Source of the DNA: JBCBSZ01 sp039197885 | Lineage (GTDB): Bacteria > Actinomycetota > Acidimicrobiia > Acidimicrobiales > Poriferisodalaceae | Direction of reading: 5' to 3' | NCBI GenBank assembly: GCA_039197885.1 | Contig: JBCCTY010000112.1 | Coordinates: forward strand, 1-11,471 | Length of the DNA stretch: 11,471 nucleotides | Shown: one piece after another, positions 1 through 5,556 of the stretch | How the letters are laid out: the number at the start of each line of letters is the position of its first letter | Position numbering within the stretch: the stretch's first letter is position 1 | The notes under the pieces: generated by a model | What the model saw: the letters and a program-made list of their open reading frames with translations, nothing else | The model's database searches: none | What the model was told of the DNA's origin: nothing | Program-made: the position numbers and the translations under genes

Positions 1-7
1 ATGCGCG

Positions 8-886
8 TCAGGAGGCCCGCCGCTCGTCGAGCTCTGCGTTCAGGTCGTCGATGCGGCGCCGCGACGGGCCGTGTCGATGGGTGAGGACCGGGACGACGAG
101 GCCGGTGACCGTGACCGATCGTGTGCCGCTCGTCCGCACGAGGACCAACCGCCCCGCCAGGTGCGAGGTCGGGAAGGGACGAAGTCCGGTGAGCGAGAAC
201 CCGGTGACGTCGCCGCGGGACAGCCGAGTGGTCCGGAGGACGTTGCGGACGGTGACGGTCCGGGGACCGACGACCACACCGAGACGGAGCGATCGAACGA
301 CGAGCCCGATGCCGACGACGGTCAGGAGCGCGGCGAGGAGCTCGTCGTCCTCGGACGGCGCGACCGTGCCGATCACGAAGAGCACGAGGAGCGCGAGGCC
401 GGCGACCACGGCCGCCCGCATCGGCCACGAACGATGGATCGTCGCACCCGACCACCGCTCACCGGCGAGTCGTCGCTGGAGCTCGGCGTTCATCGCCGCC
501 ACCCGCCGGTGTGACGCCGCTGTCGGTCCGAGGTCAGGGACGCCCATGCCCGTGATCCGGATGGTGCGCCCGTTCCGGAGCCGGACACCGGCGATCTCTC
601 GGGGCCGCCCCCACAGGTTGTCGACGATCGCGAAGTCATCGACCTCTGGCAGGAGGACCCGACGGGAACGAAAGATGTTCCTGACGGTGACACCCTCCGG
701 GCAGATCAGCACCGACAGTCTTGCCGCACGGATCGTGGGCACGAGGCCGATGCCGGCCACCAGGTAGCCGATCACCGGCGGCCAGCCCACCTCGGCCACG
801 AACCCGATCAGTGCGATCACCACGATCCCGACGGCCAGTGCGCTCGCGACCTGCTGCACCCAGGAACGGAACACCCGGCAGTCCAC
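8..886 (-). CDS. Duplicated TM-hairpin/PH-like domain membrane protein
   Basis: A 292-residue membrane protein of unknown function made of two similar halves. Each half has a hydrophobic hairpin (about residues 12-52 and 155-198), then a beta-rich PH-like module. The shared signature is R-L-x-V-x(4)-P-x(2)-VTVRN near 57-70 and 201-215, followed by a conserved acidic turn and strand. Each half closes with a short helix, MNAELQRRL at 132-140 and LNAELDERR at 282-290. This matches bacterial PH-domain membrane proteins, whose biochemical role is generally unknown. The start is GTG at 886. An in-frame TGA lies just upstream, so the frame cannot extend further; GTG codons at residues 5 and 10 are alternatives, and none has a clear ribosome binding site. 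It begins 27 bases after the upstream crotonase stop, so it is probably the last gene of that transcript. The fold call is fairly sure; the function is not known. Confidence 0.75.
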   Translation of the reverse strand: MDCRVFRSWVQQVASALAVGIVVIALIGFVAEVGWPPVIGYLVAGIGLVPTIRAARLSVLICPEGVTVRNIFRSRRVLLPEVDDFAIVDNLWGRPREIAGVRLRNGRTIRITGMGVPDLGPTAASHRRVAAMNAELQRRLAGERWSGATIHRSWPMRAAVVAGLALLVLFVIGTVAPSEDDELLAALLTVVGIGLVVRSLRLGVVVGPRTVTVRNVLRTTRLSRGDVTGFSLTGLRPFPTSHLAGRLVLVRTSGTRSVTVTGLVVPVLTHRHGPSRRRIDDLNAELDERRAS

Positions 887-913
887 CAGAGGTCAGTGTG
901 GTGTGCGGGCGCC

Positions 914-1720
914 TCAGAATCCGCTCGGGAAGTCGGGCTTGCGTTTCTCTCGGATCGCTGCAGCGCCCTCGGCGGCGTCGTGGCCCATGAAGTTGAGCAT
1001 CTCGAACGCCAGGCTGGCGTCGAAGGCCGGGGCGGCTTGCTGGACCCAGAGGTTGAGTGCCCGCTTGGTCCAGCGGGCGGCGTCCTGGGGGCCGGTGGCG
1101 ATCTTCGTGGCGACCCGCATGGCCTCGTCCATCAGCTGATCGCCGGGTACCGCCTTCGACACGAGACCGATCTGGTCGGCGGTGCGGCCGTCGATGAAGT
1201 CCGAGGTGATGAGGTAGTACTTCGCCTTCGCCAGACCGCAGAGCAGTGGCCAGATGATGTTGGCGTGGTCGCCGGCTGCCACGCCGAGGCGGAGGTGGCC
1301 GTCGGTGAACCGGGCGTCCTCGTCGATGATGCTGATGTCGGCCATGAGAGCCACCGCGAGGCCGGCCCCGACGGCGACGCCGTTGATGGCCGAGACGATG
1401 ACCTTCTCGCACGACATCATCCGGTAGACGATGTCGCCCGCCTCTCGGAAGGCGACCTTCATGCCGTCGTAGTCGTTGATCATCGTGTCGATCCACGCCA
1501 GGTCGCCGCCGGCGGAGAAGGCGTCGCCGGCACCGGTGACGACGACCACGCTCGTGTCGGGGTCGTCGTGGATGTCCATCCAGACACGGCTGAGGGCGTG
1601 GTGCATGGGTGCGTCGGTCGCGTTCATGACGTCGGCCCGGTCGAGGGTCATGAGGAGCACGCCGTGCTCGCGTCGCTCGAAGCGCAGGCCCGGGTAGCGG
1701 TCGAACCAGTCGTCGGCCAT
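914..1720 (-). CDS. Enoyl-CoA hydratase/isomerase (crotonase) family protein, divergent active site
   Basis: A 268-residue crotonase-fold protein, normal length for the family, expected to act on an acyl-CoA in the cytoplasm. The first oxyanion-hole segment is AFSAGGDL at 67-74 and the second is NGVAVGAGL at 113-121. Aligned by hand to mammalian enoyl-CoA hydratase, the two catalytic glutamates (Glu144, Glu164) are replaced by Ala122 and His142. An Asp at 151, in GVAAGDHA, lies one residue from where dienoyl-CoA isomerase carries a catalytic Asp. A standard hydratase activity is therefore doubtful; isomerase, hydrolase or another crotonase chemistry is possible. ATG at 1720 is preceded by GGGAGG six to seven bases upstream, a strong ribosome binding site. 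It starts 11 bases after the preceding crotonase gene, so the two are almost certainly co-transcribed and may be translationally coupled. Confidence 0.9.
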   Translation of the reverse strand: MADDWFDRYPGLRFERREHGVLLMTLDRADVMNATDAPMHHALSRVWMDIHDDPDTSVVVVTGAGDAFSAGGDLAWIDTMINDYDGMKVAFREAGDIVYRMMSCEKVIVSAINGVAVGAGLAVALMADISIIDEDARFTDGHLRLGVAAGDHANIIWPLLCGLAKAKYYLITSDFIDGRTADQIGLVSKAVPGDQLMDEAMRVATKIATGPQDAARWTKRALNLWVQQAAPAFDASLAFEMLNFMGHDAAEGAAAIREKRKPDFPSGF

Positions 1721-1731
1721 CGTCCGCCTCC

Positions 1732-2487
1732 CTACTTCTTGAACGAGCTGAGTCGGTCACCGGTGTCGGCGATGCGGTAGTCGGTCGACGCCTCGTAGGC
1801 GAGGCCGTCGGCGAGGGAGCCGGCGGTCGCCGCCCGGTAGAGGTCCTTGTAGGCGGCGATCGAGCCCGGGCTGTTGCCCGCCATCTCTGCGGCGAGCGCG
1901 TCGACGTGCTCGTCGAGCTCGGCGAGCGGGACCGATCGGAGCGCGAGGCCGAGCTCGGCGGCCTCGGTACCGAGGATCGTGCGGGCGGTGAAGCTCAGCT
2001 CCTTGGCTGCCTGCATCCCGACGAGACGGGGGAGTCGCTGGCTCATGCCCCAGGTCGGTCGCAGGCCCCACTTGGCGTGGGTGTCGCCGAGCTTGGCCTC
2101 GTCGGCGACGATCACGAGATCGCAGGCGATGGCCAGCTCGAGCGCACCGGTGAAGCAGAACCCGTTGACCTTGGCGATGGTCGCCTGCGGGACCGTCTCC
2201 AGGAGCTCGGTCACCCGGCGGGCCGGTGTGTTCAGTCCACCGCCGACCTCGCCGTCGCTCGGCTTCGCGCTGCCCAACGCCTTGAGGTCGACGCCGGCGC
2301 TGAACGCCCGGCCGGTGCCGGTCAGGACGACGACGGAGACGGTCTCGTCGTCGCGGACCGCTTCGAGCGCTGCGACGAGCTCGCCGAGCATGGTCGGCGT
2401 GATCGCGTTCAGGGCATCGGGACGGTGCAGCGTGATCGTCACGACCCCACCGTCGCGATCGGTCAGGATCTGGGCGTGCTCAGCCAT
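1732..2487 (-). CDS. Enoyl-CoA hydratase/isomerase (crotonase) family protein
   Basis: A 251-residue crotonase, first gene of the minus-strand run. It shows the canonical beginning (GGVVTITLHRPDALNAI, 13-29), oxyanion-hole segment AFSAGVDL at 61-68, and NGFCFTGALELA at 108-119. Glu117 matches catalytic Glu144 of mammalian enoyl-CoA hydratase. The second catalytic Glu position is His137, within GDTHAKWG. This D-T-H-A form is, from memory, common in actinobacterial crotonases annotated as hydratases. Substrate is unknown; fatty-acid or branched/aromatic acid beta-oxidation is plausible. The frame stays open far upstream into the amidase gene on the other strand, but the homology begins at ATG 2487, which has GGGGAG about eight bases before it. 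The start is therefore secure, leaving a 66-base divergent spacer to the amidase. Confidence 0.9.
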   Translation of the reverse strand: MAEHAQILTDRDGGVVTITLHRPDALNAITPTMLGELVAALEAVRDDETVSVVVLTGTGRAFSAGVDLKALGSAKPSDGEVGGGLNTPARRVTELLETVPQATIAKVNGFCFTGALELAIACDLVIVADEAKLGDTHAKWGLRPTWGMSQRLPRLVGMQAAKELSFTARTILGTEAAELGLALRSVPLAELDEHVDALAAEMAGNSPGSIAAYKDLYRAATAGSLADGLAYEASTDYRIADTGDRLSSFKK

Positions 2488-2519
2488 CGGTGCTGCTCCC
2501 CTCGGCACCGATCGGTGCT
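2486..2519. repeat. Direct repeat ATCGGTGCT, two copies
   Basis: The nine bases ATCGGTGCT occur at 2486-2494 and again at 2511-2519, 25 bases apart start to start. The second copy overlaps the right arm of the palindrome at 2505-2518; the first covers the end of the crotonase start codon and its leader. Together they give three related half-sites, which may be a multi-site operator or simply chance in GC-rich DNA. Confidence 0.45.
2505..2518. promoter_or_regulatory. Perfect 14-base palindrome in divergent promoter region (candidate operator)
   Basis: GCACCGATCGGTGC reads the same on both strands and sits near the middle of the 66-base spacer between the crotonase start (2487) and the amidase start (2554). 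A palindrome of this kind in a short divergent spacer suits a dimeric repressor that could control both directions. No regulator gene is adjacent, so the protein is unknown. A TAGTCT hexamer on the minus strand (2538-2543) could be the crotonase -10, which would place the palindrome in its leader. That is inference. Confidence 0.5.
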
Positions 2520-2553
2520 TGTCGGCGACGTCGACGGAGACTAGGACGAGCCC

Positions 2554-3993
2554 GTGGACGACACCGACTCGATCCCCGCCGACGACGAGCTCTGCGATCT
2601 CACCGCCGTCGAGCTGCGACGGATGCTGGGGGAGCGGGTCGTATCGGCCCGCGAGGTCCTCGCCGCCCACCTCGCTCGGGTCGAGCGGATCGACCCCGCG
2701 GTGAACGCCATCGTGACCCGGACCTTCGATGCCGCCGAGGACGCCGCCCGAGCTGCCGACGAGCTCGCGGCGTCGGGCGCGGACCTCCCGACGCTGCACG
2801 GCCTCCCGACGGCCCACAAGGACCTGCTCGACACCGCGGGCGTGCGCACGACATCGGGTTCGACGATCTTCGCCGACCACGTGCCGGACGCCGACGACCC
2901 ACTCGTCGGCCGGCTGCGCGAGGCGGGCGCGATCTCGATCGGCAAGACGAACACCCCCGAGTTCGGTGCGGGCAGCCACACCTTCAACGAGGTCTTCGGC
3001 CTGACCCGCAACCCCTGGGACACGGCACGCTCGGCAGGCGGGTCCAGCGGCGGGGCGGCCGTCGCCGTCGCCTGCGGGATGGTCCCCATCGCCGACGGCT
3101 CCGACGTGGGCGGCTCGCTGCGCAATCCGCCGTCGTTCAACGGCGTCGTGGGCCTGCGCCCGTCCCACGGCGTGGTGCCCTTCACGGGCGCCCTGGCGTC
3201 GAGGCGACGCTCGGCGACCAACGGTCCGATCGCCCGGACGGTCGCCGACGTCGGCCTGTTCCTCTCGGCCATGGCGGGACCCTACGAGAGCACCCCCTGG
3301 GCTCCGCCGGTGGACGCCGCCGACTACGCCCGGACCGACGTCGATCGTGGTCGTCCTCGACGTGTCGTGCTCAGCAAGGACCTGGGCGGCCTGCCGGTCG
3401 ATCCGGAGGTGCGAGGCGTCATGCGCGCGGTGGCCGAGGCGTGCCGGACACTGGGGTGGGAGGTCGTCGAGGACGATCCGCCGCTCGACGGCGCCGACGA
3501 GAGCTTCGAGGTGCTGCGGGCCTGGGAGTACTGGGCCCACCTCGACCCCCTCCTCGGGGACCGGGTCGCCGAGGCCAAGGGCACGATCCGACAGGAGGTC
3601 GCCCGGGGCAGCGAGCTCTCGGGCCGGGAGATCGCCGGGGCGATCGCAGCCGAGACGAGGATCCTCCGGCGCATGGCCGTCTGGTTCGCCGACGTCGACG
3701 TGCTGCTCACGCCGACGAGCCAGGTGGCCGCCTTTCCCGCCGACCAGGAGTGGGTCACCGAGATCGACGGCGTGCGCTTCGAGACCTACACCGCCTGGAT
3801 GCGCTCGTGCTCGCGGATCACCGTCACCGGACACCCGGCGTTGTCGTTACCCGGCGGCATGACCGCCGACGGACGACCCGTCGGCGTCCAGCTGGTCGGC
3901 GGGCCACGAGGCGACCTCGCCCTCCTGCGGACCGCAGCCGCCCTCGAGGCCGTCCTCGACGTCTCCCGACGACCACCGATCCTCGACCCATGA
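2554..3993 (+). CDS. Amidase signature family hydrolase
   Basis: A 479-residue cytoplasmic amidase, typical length. It hydrolyses a carboxamide bond through a Ser-cisSer-Lys triad. All three residues are visible: Lys89 in PTAHKDLLDTAG, cis-Ser164 in the AGGSSGG motif, and nucleophile Ser188 in DGSDVGGSLRNP. The N-terminal helix (LTAVELRRML...SAREVLAAHLARVERIDPAVNAI) and the C-terminal TGHPALSLPGG segment are also typical. The general type recalls 6-aminohexanoate cyclic-dimer hydrolases and other catabolic amidases rather than the GatA subunit, since no gatB or gatC is nearby; the substrate is unknown. The start is GTG at 2554, with AGGACGAG as a modest ribosome binding site; no earlier start fits. 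The stop overlaps the start of the HAD gene, ATGA, so the two are translationally coupled. Confidence 0.93.
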   Translation: MDDTDSIPADDELCDLTAVELRRMLGERVVSAREVLAAHLARVERIDPAVNAIVTRTFDAAEDAARAADELAASGADLPTLHGLPTAHKDLLDTAGVRTTSGSTIFADHVPDADDPLVGRLREAGAISIGKTNTPEFGAGSHTFNEVFGLTRNPWDTARSAGGSSGGAAVAVACGMVPIADGSDVGGSLRNPPSFNGVVGLRPSHGVVPFTGALASRRRSATNGPIARTVADVGLFLSAMAGPYESTPWAPPVDAADYARTDVDRGRPRRVVLSKDLGGLPVDPEVRGVMRAVAEACRTLGWEVVEDDPPLDGADESFEVLRAWEYWAHLDPLLGDRVAEAKGTIRQEVARGSELSGREIAGAIAAETRILRRMAVWFADVDVLLTPTSQVAAFPADQEWVTEIDGVRFETYTAWMRSCSRITVTGHPALSLPGGMTADGRPVGVQLVGGPRGDLALLRTAAALEAVLDVSRRPPILDP

Positions 3994-4598
3994 GCGGGAT
4001 CCGCACCATCACCACCGTGCTGCTCGACCTCGACGGAGTGATCCGGCACTTCGACGGTGACCACCTCGGCATCGTCGAGCGCGACCACGAGCTGCCGTCC
4101 GGTTCGATCTCCGAGGTCGCCTTCGAGTCGACCCTCATCGACCAGGTCATCACCGGTCGCCTCACCAAGGCGGAGTGGCGCGACGTGGTGGGGGAGCGGC
4201 TCGGTCGCCCTGCGGCTGCAGCGGCGTGGATGGCCGATCCGGGCACGGTGGACGATGAGCTGTTGGCCGAAGTCGACGGGCTCCGCGCGAGCGGCATCAC
4301 CGTCGCCATCCTCACCAACGGCACCGACACGATCGCCGAGGAGGCGGCGGCGCTCGGGTTCGACCATCGCGTCGACGCGATCTTCAGCACCGCCGACATC
4401 GGGTACGCCAAACCCGATCGGCGGGCCTTCGAGCACGTCTGTCGCGAGCTGGGGGTGGAGCCCCGCTCGGTGTTCTTCACCGATGACTCCGAGACCAAGC
4501 TCGTCGGAGCGAGGGAGATCGGGATGACCGCCCACCGGTACGAGGGCGTGAACGTCTTCCGTCGCCACCTCCGCGAGCTGGGCGTCGGCCGCCGCTGA
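3990..4598 (+). CDS. HAD superfamily hydrolase (subfamily IA type)
   Basis: A 202-residue haloacid-dehalogenase-fold hydrolase, most likely a small phosphatase. All four motifs are present: DLDGV with nucleophile Asp13 and general acid Asp15; Thr109 in ILTNG; Lys141 in YAKPD; and the acidic pair Asp165-Asp166 in FFTDDSETK. A small helical cap lies between motifs I and II, about 18-95, as in subfamily IA enzymes. The substrate cannot be told from sequence. ATG at 3990 overlaps the amidase stop (ATGA) and there is no separate ribosome binding site, so its translation probably depends on the amidase. The coupling suggests the two act in one process, perhaps dephosphorylating or detoxifying a related metabolite, but that is inference. 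Confidence 0.9.
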   Translation: MSGIRTITTVLLDLDGVIRHFDGDHLGIVERDHELPSGSISEVAFESTLIDQVITGRLTKAEWRDVVGERLGRPAAAAAWMADPGTVDDELLAEVDGLRASGITVAILTNGTDTIAEEAAALGFDHRVDAIFSTADIGYAKPDRRAFEHVCRELGVEPRSVFFTDDSETKLVGAREIGMTAHRYEGVNVFRRHLRELGVGRR

Positions 4599-4621
4599 CG
4601 CGGGCAGCTGCGCTCAGCGGC
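4591..4621. terminator. Candidate bidirectional terminator hairpin between convergent frames
   Basis: GCCGCTGA (4591-4598) pairs perfectly with TCAGCGGC (4614-4621). After a one-base bulge, GCG (4600-4602) pairs with CGC (4611-4613), leaving an 8-base loop. The TGA of the HAD gene is in one arm and the TGA of the opposing trpF remnant is in the other. There is no T-tract on either side, so it would be a GC-type terminator working both ways. Confidence 0.5.
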
Positions 4622-4880
4622 CCCGGACCGCAGCCAGGAACGAGGCGAGCAGGTCCGGATCCTTCACACCGGGCGCCACCTCGACGCCCGACCCGTCGAC
4701 CGCCCGCGCTCCGGACACCGCGACCGCTGCGGCGACGTTGCCCACGTCGCGTGCACCCGAGAGCAGCCAGGGCACGGCCCACGACCCAGGCTCGCCCTGT
4801 TGCCGGGCGAACACCAGTCCGTTGGAGGGCGGGCGTCGCCTCCGTCCGGCGTCGCCGAGGAACCGCGACCCTCGCGGTCG
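4614..4880 (-). pseudogene. trpF: trpF remnant: C-terminal fragment of phosphoribosylanthranilate isomerase
   Basis: About 88 codons that resemble only the last third of TrpF, the (beta/alpha)8 enzyme of tryptophan synthesis, usually about 200 residues or more. The matching segments are PWLLSGARDVGNVAAAV (compare the family's PW-L-SGG-x-NVAEA) and ARAVDGSGVEVAPGVKDP (compare ARAVDVSSGVESAPGVKDP). Further upstream, PPSNGLVF resembles the PGGNG-x-FDW stretch. Both phosphate-binding motifs are damaged: SGG is SGA, and DVSSGVE has lost one residue. The barrel's N-terminal two-thirds is absent, because reading upstream in this frame reaches the TGA that ends vapC at 4881. A GTG at 4814 could open a 66-residue product, but it has no convincing ribosome binding site. 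I read it as a decayed gene end. The homology rests on motif memory, not a search. Confidence 0.7.
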
Positions 4881-5234
4881 TCAGTAGGTCTCGAAGCGAG
4901 CGCCGAGCTCGGCCATGTCGTCGGCGTCGCCGGTGAGGATGAACGTGCCCAGGCGCTCCGCCACGACGGCCAGGTGGGCGTCGACGACGTCGGCGGTGCC
5001 CGCTCGTGCGAGGCGACGCCCGACGGCCACGGACTCGTCGAGCGGATGGACGTCGAAGTGCCGGATCGCTCGCGACACGTTGGCCTGGCGGGCGGGGTCG
5101 CGCCAGACCTGGGCCATCACCGGATGGGTGGTGTGCAACTCCTCGCCACGCTCGGTCGCGCGCCGGACCAGGGCCCAGAGCCGGGAGTTCACGTGCTCGC
5201 CGTCGACGATGAACGGCCCGGCGTCGATGATCAC
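4881..5234 (-). CDS. vapC: VapC-type PIN-domain ribonuclease toxin
   Basis: A 117-residue PIN-domain protein, expected to be a metal-dependent RNase toxin held inactive by the adjacent antitoxin. Acidic active-site candidates are Asp4 (IIDAGP), Asp82/Asp85 (GTADVVDAH), and Asp103 with Asp105 (ILTGDADD). The internal acidic residue many PIN proteins carry after the second strand is Gln42 here, in VMAQVWRDPARQ; from memory, an AQVWR form is usual in one actinobacterial PIN group, so this need not mean inactivation. The start is GTG at 5234, overlapping the antitoxin TGA as GTGA, which fits the usual antitoxin-first coupling. Longer in-frame starts upstream lie inside the antitoxin gene and add no PIN sequence. 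The gene looks complete. Its stop is directly followed by the trpF remnant. Confidence 0.85.
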   Translation of the reverse strand: MIIDAGPFIVDGEHVNSRLWALVRRATERGEELHTTHPVMAQVWRDPARQANVSRAIRHFDVHPLDESVAVGRRLARAGTADVVDAHLAVVAERLGTFILTGDADDMAELGARFETY

Positions 5235-5476
5235 CGCTCGACGCCCTGCCGGTCGAGCACCTCGTCGGCCCAGTCCAGGTGCGCCTGGTCGATGGGACCG
5301 TCCTCCGCCTCCCAGGACGCGATGAGGTCGAGCATCGCCTGACTCCGGCGACGCCGCTTCACCTCGGCGAGGAGCGAGCGCTTGATGGCGAGCTTCTTCG
5401 TGCCGTCCATGACGACGAGCTCGGCGAGGGCCTCCTCCATCTCGTCGTCGAAGTTCACGGTGGTCTTGCTGGCCAT
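5231..5476 (-). CDS. vapB: VapB-type antitoxin, ribbon-helix-helix-like
   Basis: An 81-residue antitoxin. The N-terminus has the ribbon-helix-helix layout: a strand (KTTVNFDDEM, 4-13), helix A (EEALAELVVM) and helix B (TKKLAIKRSLLAEVKRR, 26-42), which would bind DNA as a dimer. The acidic C-terminal half (SWEAEDGPIDQAHLDWADEVLD) would cover the toxin. ATG at 5476 is chosen because the RHH fold begins directly after it and a well-placed promoter lies six bases upstream. The first start in this frame, 13 codons earlier at 5515, would place the promoter inside the gene. There is no ribosome binding site before 5476, which suggests a leaderless message. The class is inferred from fold and context; naming it VapB follows its PIN-domain partner. 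Confidence 0.8.
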   Translation of the reverse strand: MASKTTVNFDDEMEEALAELVVMDGTKKLAIKRSLLAEVKRRRRSQAMLDLIASWEAEDGPIDQAHLDWADEVLDRQGVER

Positions 5477-5486
5477 ACATGTATGG
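5473..5486. promoter_or_regulatory. Perfect 14-base palindrome over vapB -10 and start codon (candidate autoregulatory operator)
   Basis: CCATACATGTATGG is a perfect palindrome. It covers the start codon of vapB and half of the predicted -10. The core CATGTA recurs at 5500-5505, exactly 22 bases (about two helical turns) from 5478-5483, inside the promoter spacer. Toxin-antitoxin complexes normally repress their own promoter through such inverted repeats bound by the RHH antitoxin, so this is a strong operator candidate. Confidence 0.6.
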
Positions 5487-5511
5487 TAAGGCGACCGTCC
5501 ATGTAGGGCAA
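5477..5511 (-). promoter_or_regulatory. Predicted leaderless promoter of vapBC
   Basis: Reading the minus strand, TTGCCC (5511-5506), a 17-base spacer, then TACCAT (5488-5483) and six bases to the ATG at 5476. This spacing places transcription start on or next to the A of the start codon, in keeping with the missing ribosome binding site. Each hexamer has four of six consensus bases. Confidence 0.55.
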
Positions 5512-5532
5512 GCATGACGAACGAGGGCGACG

Positions 5533-5554
5533 GCTGCGTCCTCGGTGTCGCAGC
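5533..5554 (-). terminator. Weak hairpin after the lipoprotein gene
   Basis: GCTGCG (5533-5538) and CGCAGC (5549-5554) form a six-pair stem with a ten-base loop, starting three bases past the lipoprotein stop on the minus strand. There is no T-tract. It may end the lipoprotein transcript before vapBC, but a stem this short could be chance in GC-rich DNA. Confidence 0.3.
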
Positions 5555-5556
5555 GG

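Noticed and set aside
2488..3834. Extended minus-strand frame upstream of the first crotonase
   Set aside because: It is the antisense shadow of the amidase. Crotonase homology and a ribosome binding site both point to ATG 2487.
2490..4598. A long open frame on the plus strand joining amidase-region sequence to the HAD gene, which could look like a 702-residue fusion
   Set aside because: Upstream of 3990 it reads as Arg/Gly/Pro-rich shadow of the amidase in another frame; only the part from ATG 3990 has HAD motifs.
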